A DNA stretch of 64,000 nucleotides from XYD2-FULL-39-9 sp964561035. Its GTDB lineage: Bacteria; Patescibacteriota; Patescibacteriia; Magasanikbacterales; GWA2-37-8. Of this stretch, positions 55,965-63,948 are shown one piece after another. The position numbers were made by a program, and so were the translations under genes. The stretch is taken from assembly GCA_964561035.1 (NCBI GenBank), contig CAZLNR010000001.1, forward strand, positions 62,001 to 126,000. Reading direction: 5' to 3'. Below the pieces are notes generated by a model, which worked only from the letters and a program-made list of their open reading frames with translations, was not told the DNA's origin and made no database searches. Every line of letters starts with the position of its first letter. Within the stretch, counting starts at the first letter, position 1.

Positions 55965-57401
55965 ATGTCCTATACCGTCGCTCAAAACACCTCGTTTCTT
56001 ACGATCGCCTCTGTGCTTCAGAAGGTGATTTCTTTCTTTTATTTTATTTTCGTGGCTCGCATGATTCAGGTGGAGCATACGGGCGTGTATTTTTTTGCCA
56101 TTACATTTACCACTATATTTACGGTGGTGGCCGATTTTGGCATGGGGCCGGTGCTTACTCGTGAAACAGCCCGTTTTCCCGATAGAGCTCAAAGTTATTT
56201 TAATACCGTATTTTGGACCAAAGTTTTGTTTGGGGTAGGGGCGTATGCGCTTGTTATATTTTTTTCGTATATATTGCGATATCCACAGGAAACAAAACTG
56301 CTTATCTACATTTCTGGCTTAACCATGTTTTTTGACAACCTAACCACTGCTTTTAACAGTATCTTTCGTGCGCGCAAAAATCTTATCTACGAATCCGCAA
56401 CAGTTATAATTTCGCAGTTTACCACGTTAATTATTGGTACGTTGGCACTGCTCAACCATTGGCCGCTTGTTTGGCTTATTATTGCCTACACCATACCGAG
56501 CTTTCTTACCACCGTATACATGAGCAGGTTTCTTAAACGAATATATGGTATCACCATCCAATTTATTTGGAACAAAGAAGTGTTTAAAATTTTTTTAGCC
56601 ACAGCTGTGCCATTTGCTATGGCCGGTATCATTGGCCGGTTGTACGCGTATAGCGATTCGCTGCTCATGTCTAAAATGCTTACTGCCAAAGAGTTGGGGT
56701 GGTGGAGTGTGCCGTATAAAATTACATTTGCGTTTCAGTTTATTCCTGTAGCGCTATCTGCTAGTGTGTATCCGGTATTTAGCTCGTTATTTTTAAAAGA
56801 TAAAGCCAGTATTGGTCCGTTATTTGAGAAATCTTGGCGATATTTGTTTGCCATTGTATTTCCATTGGCCTTTGGTTTGATAGCGGTTGCGCAACCGGTA
56901 ATTATTCATGTATTTGGTTCTCAGTATGCGCCATCGGTTATTCCGTTGCGACTGTTGCTCGGCAGTCTTATTTTTGGATTTTTGGCGCTTATTACCGGCG
57001 CACTGTTAAACGCCACTAACAACCAAAAAACTCAAACCAGTTTAATTACAGTTGTTTTGGTGTTTAATATTATTTTAAATTTATTGCTCTTGCCTCGGTT
57101 TGGTATTGTGGGAGCAGCAATTGCCGCATTGTGCAGTAATATGCTGTTGTGTTTTGCAGGATTATATTTTTCCGTTCGATCTGTGCCAATAGATTTGTCT
57201 CGCATCGGGCTGTATCTGCATCAAACTCTTTGGCCGGCAGTTGGTATGGCATTGGTTGCGTATGGGCTGTCATTTAAATTGCATTATATACCGGTTATTG
57301 CTATTTCAGGTGCGTTGTATGTCGCCTTATTGTTTGCGACGCGCGTGTTGACTGTAGAGGTTGTAAAGCTCGTCTTGCGCAAAGTGCGGTTATTAAAATA
57401 A
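55965..57401 (+). CDS. Polysaccharide flippase (Wzx/RfbX family)
   Basis: 478 aa, about 12-14 transmembrane helices of the MOP superfamily. The N-terminal TSFLTIASVLQKVISFFYFI and ADFGMGPVLTRETAR fit the O-antigen/teichoic-acid flippases rather than MurJ, which is separately encoded. Probably exports lipid-linked oligosaccharides built by the following glycosyltransferases, 6 bases downstream. Confidence 0.92.
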   Translation: MSYTVAQNTSFLTIASVLQKVISFFYFIFVARMIQVEHTGVYFFAITFTTIFTVVADFGMGPVLTRETARFPDRAQSYFNTVFWTKVLFGVGAYALVIFFSYILRYPQETKLLIYISGLTMFFDNLTTAFNSIFRARKNLIYESATVIISQFTTLIIGTLALLNHWPLVWLIIAYTIPSFLTTVYMSRFLKRIYGITIQFIWNKEVFKIFLATAVPFAMAGIIGRLYAYSDSLLMSKMLTAKELGWWSVPYKITFAFQFIPVALSASVYPVFSSLFLKDKASIGPLFEKSWRYLFAIVFPLAFGLIAVAQPVIIHVFGSQYAPSVIPLRLLLGSLIFGFLALITGALLNATNNQKTQTSLITVVLVFNIILNLLLLPRFGIVGAAIAALCSNMLLCFAGLYFSVRSVPIDLSRIGLYLHQTLWPAVGMALVAYGLSFKLHYIPVIAISGALYVALLFATRVLTVEVVKLVLRKVRLLK

Positions 57402-57407
57402 TCTCCT

Positions 57408-58520
57408 ATGAAGACTCTTATCATTACTCTTGAATACCCTCCGCAGATTGGCGGCATTGCTTCATATACATACAATCTGGCCAAGCATATGCCTGCTGAT
57501 GAGGTGGTTGTTTATGCTCCCAAAATACCAGGCGGAGAAGAGTTTGATAAGAAAAAGCCGTGGAAAACCATTCGTGCTATCCCGTATTTTGTATTTTTAT
57601 GGCCTCGTTGGATTCGTTTGATGTGGCAGGTGCTTGATATTGTAAAAAAAGAACGCATTGGGCGTATCTATATTCATCACACGCTGCCGTGCGGATATGT
57701 GGCATATATTGTAAAAAAATTAAAACATATTCCGTATACGGTATTTTTTCATGGCACTGATTTGCTTACCGGAGTAAAACACAAAAAAAATAAAATACGA
57801 AAAGTTTGCGCCGAAGCCGAGCGTATTGTGGTAAACAGTAAGTTTTTACAACATCAATTTGAAATTAATTTTGAAGATTTGGCGCACAAAACAACCGTAA
57901 TGTATCCATGTCCCGACGCGATATTTTTGGAACCGGCGCCGGCTGCAGAATTAAAAAAATTAAAATCACAGCTCGCGCTGGAAGGAAAGAAAGTAATTAT
58001 CACTGTAGCACGCATGAGCGAAGGCAAGGGTTTTCCACATCTTATTCGGCTGTTGCCAAAGATTTTGGAAAAAGTGCCAAATTTGGTTTGGCTTATCATT
58101 GGCGATGGTCCAAAGAAAAACGAAATCATTACGTCTATCCAAAAAAATTATCTGCAAAATGTGACTCGATTTATCGGCCAGGTTCCATACGCGCAGCTAC
58201 CAAAATTTTATCAAATTGCGGATTTGTTTGTATTACTTACGCATCCGGATGAAACTATGCAGGAAGCCTGGGGTACATCGTTTGTGGAAGCGGCAGCATC
58301 AGGCATTCCATCTGTGGCTGGGCGTTCTGGCGGAGTAGAGGAAGCCGTAGAAAATATGGTTACCGGTTTGGTGGTAGATTTGTATCAAGATCAAAGTATT
58401 GTTTCAGCTATTGCCGATTTGCTCAAAGAAACAGAATATGCCAAAAAGATGGGTGCTGCTGGAAAAGAACGGGTGTCAAAAGAATTTACTTGGGAAAAAC
58501 AATTAGAAAAATTAATGTAA
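57408..58520 (+). CDS. Family 4 glycosyltransferase
   Basis: 370 aa, GT-B fold. Start LIITLEYPPQIGGIASYTYN; donor domain IITVARMSEGKGFPHLIRLL and the E-x7-E region EAWGTSFVEAAASGIPSVAG with SGGVEEAVENMVTGLV. It is coupled to the flippase and a GT2 gene (3 bases). Sugar specificity unknown. Confidence 0.93.
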   Translation: MKTLIITLEYPPQIGGIASYTYNLAKHMPADEVVVYAPKIPGGEEFDKKKPWKTIRAIPYFVFLWPRWIRLMWQVLDIVKKERIGRIYIHHTLPCGYVAYIVKKLKHIPYTVFFHGTDLLTGVKHKKNKIRKVCAEAERIVVNSKFLQHQFEINFEDLAHKTTVMYPCPDAIFLEPAPAAELKKLKSQLALEGKKVIITVARMSEGKGFPHLIRLLPKILEKVPNLVWLIIGDGPKKNEIITSIQKNYLQNVTRFIGQVPYAQLPKFYQIADLFVLLTHPDETMQEAWGTSFVEAAASGIPSVAGRSGGVEEAVENMVTGLVVDLYQDQSIVSAIADLLKETEYAKKMGAAGKERVSKEFTWEKQLEKLM

Positions 58521-58523
58521 TAT

Positions 58524-59261
58524 ATGCAGCCGCTTATTAGCGTTATTATTCCCGTATACAACCATGCGCACACGCTCAAAAGTTCAATTGAGGCTATTTT
58601 TCGCCAGACATACCGTCCGTTGGAAATAATTGTGGTTAACGATGGCAGTACTGATAATTTTAACGAAGTGGTTAACGAGTGTTTGCAGCTCACGGAAAAA
58701 AATTGTATTGGCGCAGGCAGCTTGCTATCTATTCTTTCTCAAGAAAATAGCGGCGCGCCGGCAGCCAGAAATAAAGGGTTTGCAGCTGCGAAAGGGGAGT
58801 ATGTCATATTTTGGGATGCCGACACATTGGCCGAACCAGATATGTTGCAAAAAATGTACAGCGCGCTGCAAAACAATCCACAAGCTTCCTATGCATATAG
58901 CAAATTTAAGTTTGGTTGGAAGACCATACAAAGTCGCGTTTTTGATGCCGATGCTTTAAAACAGGTAAATTTTATAGATACCACTTCGCTTATTCGCCGT
59001 GCTGATTTAGGTTCTGCTCCGTGGGATGAGAAACTCAAACGGTTTCAAGATTGGGATCTGTGGCTTAGTTTGTTAGAAAAAGGCAAAACGGGCGTGTTCG
59101 TACCGGAAGTGTTATATGCAAAAATAGTTAAAGGCAGAATGGGGATCAGCAACTGGCTGCCAAGCTTTATGTTCAAATTACCGTGGAAAACAAAAGGTGT
59201 GAAAAAGTATGAGGAGGCGAAGAAAATTATTGTTAAAAAACATAACCTGCCTATATGTTAA
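58524..59261 (+). CDS. Family 2 glycosyltransferase
   Basis: 245 aa, GT-A fold. It starts ISVIIPVYNHAHTLKSSIEA, with IIVVNDGSTDNF, metal-binding FWDADTLAEPDM and the catalytic-loop FQDWDLWLSLLEKG. No membrane helix. The stop overlaps the next gene's start by 7 bases. Confidence 0.93.
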   Translation: MQPLISVIIPVYNHAHTLKSSIEAIFRQTYRPLEIIVVNDGSTDNFNEVVNECLQLTEKNCIGAGSLLSILSQENSGAPAARNKGFAAAKGEYVIFWDADTLAEPDMLQKMYSALQNNPQASYAYSKFKFGWKTIQSRVFDADALKQVNFIDTTSLIRRADLGSAPWDEKLKRFQDWDLWLSLLEKGKTGVFVPEVLYAKIVKGRMGISNWLPSFMFKLPWKTKGVKKYEEAKKIIVKKHNLPIC

Positions 59262-59602
59262 CACTAGAAGATATACAGAAAAAAGTAATTGCGTTTCGTG
59301 ATGCGCGCGATTGGAAACAGTTTCATACTCCAAAAGATTTAGCTATTGGCCTTACCCTAGAAGCAGGAGAAGTAGCGGAGCATTTTTTATGGAAAACCGA
59401 TGAGCAGTTAAAAGAATATATACAGGCTCATAAAGAAGAAATTGGGGATGAGCTAGGCGATGTGCTGTATTTTTTGCTTCTTATAGCAAACGATTTTGAT
59501 ATAAATTTACTCGAGGCTGCAAATAAAAAAATTGATAAAACAGAATTAAAGTATCCAGTAGAGAAGTCTAAAGGAAGGAATGTTAAGTATACGAATTTAT
59601 AA
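59255..59602 (+). CDS. MazG-like nucleotide pyrophosphohydrolase
   Basis: 115 aa of the all-alpha NTP pyrophosphatase group (RS21-C6/dCTPase-like). Metal ligands lie in TLEAGEVAEHFLW (E-x2-E) and EEIGDELGDVLYFLL (E-x2-D). Probably clears aberrant (d)NTPs. It overlaps the GT2 gene and its stop codon is the last base before the scaffold gap; since the same 55 bases repeat after the gap, the gene is complete. Confidence 0.92.
   Translation: MLTLEDIQKKVIAFRDARDWKQFHTPKDLAIGLTLEAGEVAEHFLWKTDEQLKEYIQAHKEEIGDELGDVLYFLLLIANDFDINLLEAANKKIDKTELKYPVEKSKGRNVKYTNL
59548..59602 (+). repeat. 55-bp direct repeat, left copy, at a scaffold gap
   Basis: These 55 bases, the last before the N run, are identical to 59703-59757, the first after it. 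This is what overlapping contig ends look like, so it is probably an assembly artefact. Confidence 0.9.
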
Positions 59603-59702
59603 NNNNNNNNNNNNNNNNNNNNNNNNNNNNNNNNNNNNNNNNNNNNNNNNNNNNNNNNNNNNNNNNNNNNNNNNNNNNNNNNNNNNNNNNNNNNNNNNNN
59701 NN
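59603..59702. other. Scaffold gap of 100 N
   Basis: Exactly 100 N, a placeholder length. The identical 55-bp ends on both sides suggest no sequence is actually missing. Confidence 0.97.
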
Positions 59703-59757
59703 AAAGTATCCAGTAGAGAAGTCTAAAGGAAGGAATGTTAAGTATACGAATTTATAA
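59703..59757 (+). repeat. 55-bp direct repeat, right copy
   Basis: Identical to 59548-59602; contains the end of the MazG-like gene a second time. It is not a second gene. Confidence 0.9.
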
Positions 59758-59772
59758 GTAACATTTGTAATT

Positions 59773-60246
59773 ATGAGCAGTGTTAATTTTGCTAGAAACT
59801 TAGTAAAAGGTAAAATTGCAGAAACTATCTTTGCACAGATGCATAGAGAGACAGGTAACTTTACCGTTTTAGAATTTGGTTATGAAAAAATTATTCCCGA
59901 ATTAGTTCAACAGGGTTATAATGAGTCAAATATAACTATCAGAACCTTAAAAACAGCTCCGGATTTTGCAGTTATAAACAAAAAAACAAAAAGCGTTGAG
60001 CTAGTTGAAGTAAAATACATGCGGAGTATTAACTTAAATTATGTTTTAAAAGATGCTCAGGGAATGAGCGAGTCTTGGAATCCGTCGTTTCTTTTTGTTG
60101 CTGCCTTTGATGGTTTTTATTTTGATAATATCGAAACCATTATCAAAAATAATGGCAATATATCTAGGCTTAAAAATTCTAGGATTAGTCTAGAATTACA
60201 AAATAAATATTTAAAAATCTTAACTGATTTTGAAGCTAGTAACTAA
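59773..60246 (+). CDS. PD-(D/E)XK nuclease-like protein
   Basis: 157 aa, soluble. KGKIAETIFAQMHRE gives the N-terminal Glu, APDFAVINKK the Asp and VELVEVKYM the ExK, in the order and spacing of PD-(D/E)XK nucleases. The C-terminal part is helical. Family is not further identified. If the gap is void, it starts 15 bases after the MazG-like gene and may be in the same operon. A possible role is DNA repair, restriction or anti-invader defence, which is inference. Confidence 0.65.
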   Translation: MSSVNFARNLVKGKIAETIFAQMHRETGNFTVLEFGYEKIIPELVQQGYNESNITIRTLKTAPDFAVINKKTKSVELVEVKYMRSINLNYVLKDAQGMSESWNPSFLFVAAFDGFYFDNIETIIKNNGNISRLKNSRISLELQNKYLKILTDFEASN

Positions 60247-60247
60247 T

Positions 60248-60547
60248 ATGTTCTTTCGTAAACAATCTCTCACCCCAACCAAAACCAAAAAAATAATTTA
60301 TATTATCTCTTGGGTAGTTCTAGGCATCCTTTTAAGTTTTTTGGCTCATGTATTTATAGAGTTTAAATATTTAAGTTGGGCAGGCGAAAATAATAGAGTA
60401 ATTATTTGGTATGGCGGCTGTGCTTTGCACCCTGTTTTACGAGTTGGATTATTTATAACCGGCGTTTTATTTGGTTTTTGGCAGGGTAAGTTTTGGTGGC
60501 AAAAAATATATATTGAACGATATTGGGAAAAGAAATTAATAAAATAA
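60248..60547 (+). CDS. Small two-span membrane protein
   Basis: 99 aa from ATG 60248, one base after the nuclease-like gene's stop. Two transmembrane helices (about residues 17-38 and 61-78), with a basic N-terminus (FRKQSLTPTKTKK) and a Trp/Lys-rich end. No family recognised. Tight spacing suggests it works with the neighbours. Confidence 0.68.
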   Translation: MFFRKQSLTPTKTKKIIYIISWVVLGILLSFLAHVFIEFKYLSWAGENNRVIIWYGGCALHPVLRVGLFITGVLFGFWQGKFWWQKIYIERYWEKKLIK

Positions 60548-60577
60548 TATAAATGTTTAAGATGAAGAATAGTTTTT

Positions 60578-61003
60578 ATGTCATTAAAATATCCAAAACC
60601 GTCATTTATTCCTGTAACCCAAAGTGAATATCAGAAGTGGCTAAGTAGAAAATCAAAAAGTATTTTTAGTAGATCCTTAAAAAAAGATAATGCAAAGATG
60701 AAATTGGAAGATATTAAAAAAGAAGTTCATGAGGCAGTCCGTAAGTCACAGGGTGTTGATTTTTATACCGGTGAAAAATTGGATTGGCATTTAATTGGAA
60801 AGTATGATGGGAAAAAAGCAAAAGAAGGCGGATTAGAATATCATAGAAAATTTGCCTTACTACCAACGGTTGATCATTATGAAGATAGGAGATCGCCCAA
60901 GTTTGCTGTTGCTGGTTGGGTAGTAAATGACGCTAAAAACTATTTGTCACATGCTGAATTCATAGAACTATGTCGCAAGGTTTTAAGGCATTATGATAAA
61001 TAA
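60578..61003 (+). CDS. HNH-like (His-Me finger) protein
   Basis: 141 aa, soluble and basic. The sequence DFYTGEKLDWHLIG, followed by LLPTVDHYEDRRSP and VVNDAKNYLSHAEFIELCRK, follows the HNH layout (first-strand turn, DH pair, Asn and final helix), without the zinc cysteines often seen in HNH proteins. Assignment is by pattern only. Second nuclease-like gene within 1.3 kb. Confidence 0.6.
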   Translation: MSLKYPKPSFIPVTQSEYQKWLSRKSKSIFSRSLKKDNAKMKLEDIKKEVHEAVRKSQGVDFYTGEKLDWHLIGKYDGKKAKEGGLEYHRKFALLPTVDHYEDRRSPKFAVAGWVVNDAKNYLSHAEFIELCRKVLRHYDK

Positions 61004-61019
61004 TATTTTATAATAATTC

Positions 61020-61646
61020 ATGTTCGGCCTCACGAAACAAGAACTGCAAATATTTAAAAAACTCAACACCCCTATAAAAATCCAGGATTTTTTGGATACG
61101 ATGCCGGTAAATTGGGAGAAAAAAGGGGAGACGTATATGTCTCCGCGCCGAGTGTTACGCGCCAAAAAAATGCATTGTTTTGAAGGTGCTTTGTTCGCGG
61201 CTACGGCTTTGTGGCTAAACGGCGAACTTCCGCTTTTAATGGATTTTAAAAATAAAGGAGACGACGATCATGTGGTGGCCTTGTATAAGCGCAACGGTTG
61301 TTGGGGAGCGATAAGCAAAACTAATCATGCCACGCTGCGTTATCGCGATCCGGTATACAAAACTCTGCGCGAACTGGCTATGTCATATTTTCATGAATAC
61401 TGGCGTGTCAGTGATGGCAAAAAAACGCTGGTAAGTCATTCCACCAAACCGTTTAATTTGCGAACTTGGGGAACAGGCTGGATAACCGCCGAAACCGATT
61501 TGGATCAGCTGGCTGAAGCGGTTGATACAGTGCCGCATAGCCGTATGTTTCCAAAACAAAACGCCAGGTATCTTCGTTTGGCCGATGCTATGGAGCGCCG
61601 CGCCGGCAAGCTTGTAGAATGGAAAAAAAACGATCCACGAACATAA
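61020..61646 (+). CDS. Transglutaminase-like hypothetical protein
   Basis: 208 aa. MHCFEGALFAATALW supplies a candidate nucleophilic Cys, DDDHVVALY the His and GAISKTNHATLRYRDPVYKT a following conserved segment, the order seen in transglutaminase/protease-like domains. The sequence pattern is conserved in bacteria but of unknown activity. The gene lies 16 bases after the HNH-like gene and 4 before arfB. Confidence 0.7.
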   Translation: MFGLTKQELQIFKKLNTPIKIQDFLDTMPVNWEKKGETYMSPRRVLRAKKMHCFEGALFAATALWLNGELPLLMDFKNKGDDDHVVALYKRNGCWGAISKTNHATLRYRDPVYKTLRELAMSYFHEYWRVSDGKKTLVSHSTKPFNLRTWGTGWITAETDLDQLAEAVDTVPHSRMFPKQNARYLRLADAMERRAGKLVEWKKNDPRT

Positions 61647-61650
61647 TAAT

Positions 61651-62043
61651 ATGATAATTCCTGAAGATGAACTTGTTATTACTTTTGCCCGATCATCGGG
61701 TAAAGGAGGTCAGAACGTGAATAAAACATCCACGAAAGTTTTTGTTCATTGGTTTATAGAAAATTCAACTGTGCTTACCGATGATGAGAAAAATCGCATT
61801 AGAGCTAAGCTGGCAAACCGAATAAATAACCAAGATGAGTTGGTGGTTTTTTCCGAAGAAGAACGTTCACAAGCTCAAAACAAGGAATTGGCTATAAACA
61901 GATTGCAAGCACTGGTAGATGAAGCGATGTATGTGCCCAAAATTCGCCGTGCCACCAAACCCACTTGGGGCTCCAAAGTAAAACGAATGGAATCCAAACG
62001 CAAGCGTTCGCAGATTAAAACCAATAGGCGAAGCATAGAATAA
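61651..62043 (+). CDS. arfB: Alternative ribosome-rescue factor ArfB (peptidyl-tRNA hydrolase)
   Basis: 130 aa. The RF-1-like domain has the catalytic FARSSGKGGQNVNKTSTKV (GGQ at residues 19-21), and the long basic C-terminal tail (WGSKVKRMESKRKRSQIKTN) that enters the empty mRNA channel. It frees stalled ribosomes. No release-factor codon-recognition domain is present. Confidence 0.95.
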   Translation: MIIPEDELVITFARSSGKGGQNVNKTSTKVFVHWFIENSTVLTDDEKNRIRAKLANRINNQDELVVFSEEERSQAQNKELAINRLQALVDEAMYVPKIRRATKPTWGSKVKRMESKRKRSQIKTNRRSIE

Positions 62044-62044
62044 T

Positions 62045-62290
62045 ATGTATTATGTATATATTCTGGAATGCGCGGATAAAACACTGTATACTGGTATCAC
62101 GGTAAATCTTGAACGCAGGCTGCGCGAGCATAACGAATCGGATCTGGGTGCAAAATATACGCGAGCTCGTCGACCAGTGCAATTGGTCTATAGTAAAAAG
62201 TTTCGTAATCGTTCAACCGCGTCAAAAGCCGAAAGCAAAATAAAAAAATTAAGCAGAGAAGAAAAGTTGCGGCTAATATCATCTCTATGA
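62045..62290 (+). CDS. GIY-YIG nuclease-family protein
   Basis: 81 aa. YYVYILECADKTLYTGITVN contains the GIY-YIG-like YVYIL...YTGIT, the catalytic Arg is in LERRLREHN and the Glu in SKAESKIKKL. It belongs to the small UPF0213/YhbQ-type. It starts 1 base after arfB, and its stop overlaps the helicase start (ATGA). Confidence 0.93.
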   Translation: MYYVYILECADKTLYTGITVNLERRLREHNESDLGAKYTRARRPVQLVYSKKFRNRSTASKAESKIKKLSREEKLRLISSL

Positions 62291-63948
62291 CCCAAGAACA
62301 AGCGCTGGCAATTTTAAAAACCGGCGCTAATGTATTTTTAACCGGAGAACCGGGAGCTGGAAAAACATATACCATCAATCAGTATGTGTCGTATTTGCGT
62401 ACGCGAAATATTGAGCCATCTATCACTGCCTCCACCGGTATCGCAGCCACGCACATTGGCGGCGTAACTATCCACTCATGGAGCGGTATTGGCATTAAAA
62501 AATATTTGGATGCGTATGAGCTTGATAAAATCTCCTCTACCGAGTATGTGGTCAAGCGCGTGCGCCGCGCCAAAGTTTTGATTATAGAAGAAGTGTCCAT
62601 GCTATCTCCGGAAACATTGGATATGGTTGATGCGGTGTGTCGAAATATACGCCAAAACAATGATGCGTTTGGCGGTTTGCAGGTTGTTTTTGTTGGTGAT
62701 TTTTTTCAATTGCCCCCGGTAGTAAAAAATGAAAGCTTTGAACAGGGGCAAGCGGAGCTGCTTGAAACAGTCAAAGCTCAGTTTTCATATCAGGCTTCTT
62801 CGTGGCAGCGCGCTCAGCCGGTTGTGTGCTATCTTCGCGAACAGCACCGCCAAGATGATTCGGTATTTTTGGGAATACTTTCCGCCATTCGAGGCAATGC
62901 TATAAACGGAGATCATGTGTCTGTTATTCAAAAACGAAAAATAAGCGCCTCAGCCATTCCGGAAAAAGCCGTAAAATTGTATACGCACAATATTGATGTT
63001 GATAAAACCAATCATGCTATGCTTGCGACCATTCCCGGAAAATCCACGGTGTTTGATATGGTAAGCCATGGTCCGACGGCGCTGGTTGCGGCTTTGCAAA
63101 AAGGCTGTTTGTCTCCCGAAAAACTGGAATTAAAAATCGGCGCTAAAGTAATGTTTACCAAAAATAATCCGGGTGCCGGTTTTGTAAATGGTACGCTTGG
63201 GGTGGTGGAAGAGTTTGATAAACTGGTTAGTTTCCCGGTGATTCGCACACACGACGGCAGACGGATTGTGGCCGAGCCAATGGAGTGGAGTATTCTTGAA
63301 AATGGAAAAACGCGCGCCACGATTGCACAAGTGCCTTTGCGTTTGGCTTGGGCTATTACGGTGCATAAAAGCCAAGGCATGAGTTTGGATGAAGCGGTTA
63401 TGGATTTAAGTTCCGTGTTTGAATATGGCCAGGGATATGTAGCGCTTTCTCGGGTGCGCAATTTGGATGGATTATATTTGTTGGGCTGGAATCAGCAGAC
63501 GTTTCAAGTTCATCCGGATGTGTTTGTAAAAGACAAAGAGTTTAAAGAGAGCTCGGATATTTCCGCGCAAGCATTTGCCCGGCTTTCATCTGAAGAGTTG
63601 CATAAAATGCATACAAATTTCGTGGCTGCCTGCGGTGGAGATAATGTGCCGCAAGAATCAAACGGAGAAGATTCTGAGGCGGTTTATTATGCGCCGGTTT
63701 CTGGTACAGATAATACACCGGGAAAGAAAAAAAACCGCAGCGCCACCTTGCATCGCAAGCCTTATCAAAAAATCCGCGAGAAACATCCAAACGCGTATAA
63801 GTCATGGAGCGCGGAACAAGACAGCGAGCTAAGAGAATTTTTTGCTAACGGTGTAGCGGTGGAAGAAATCGCGCAAACATTGGGGCGTAAATCCGGAGCG
63901 GTCATTATGCGGCTTAATAAACTGGGTTTAATGGACGATCTAAATTAG
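62287..63948 (+). CDS. Pif1/RecD-like DNA helicase with a C-terminal helix-turn-helix
   Basis: 553 aa superfamily 1B helicase. Walker A is VFLTGEPGAGKTYTI (residues about 17-31), motif Ia SITASTGIAATHIGG, motif II VLIIEEVSML (Glu for the usual Asp), motif III VFVGDFFQLPPVV, and motif VI WAITVHKSQGMSLDEAV, YVALSRVRNL. The last ~50 residues (WSAEQDSELREFFANGVAVE, then LGRKSGAVIMRLNKLGL) look like a SANT/Myb-type DNA-binding domain. Resolves DNA structures, probably. Overlaps the GIY-YIG gene by 4 bases. Confidence 0.93.
   Translation: MTQEQALAILKTGANVFLTGEPGAGKTYTINQYVSYLRTRNIEPSITASTGIAATHIGGVTIHSWSGIGIKKYLDAYELDKISSTEYVVKRVRRAKVLIIEEVSMLSPETLDMVDAVCRNIRQNNDAFGGLQVVFVGDFFQLPPVVKNESFEQGQAELLETVKAQFSYQASSWQRAQPVVCYLREQHRQDDSVFLGILSAIRGNAINGDHVSVIQKRKISASAIPEKAVKLYTHNIDVDKTNHAMLATIPGKSTVFDMVSHGPTALVAALQKGCLSPEKLELKIGAKVMFTKNNPGAGFVNGTLGVVEEFDKLVSFPVIRTHDGRRIVAEPMEWSILENGKTRATIAQVPLRLAWAITVHKSQGMSLDEAVMDLSSVFEYGQGYVALSRVRNLDGLYLLGWNQQTFQVHPDVFVKDKEFKESSDISAQAFARLSSEELHKMHTNFVAACGGDNVPQESNGEDSEAVYYAPVSGTDNTPGKKKNRSATLHRKPYQKIREKHPNAYKSWSAEQDSELREFFANGVAVEEIAQTLGRKSGAVIMRLNKLGLMDDLN

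Noticed and set aside
59703..59757. Second partial copy of the MazG-like gene
   Set aside because: It is the identical contig-end overlap, not a duplication with independent sequence.
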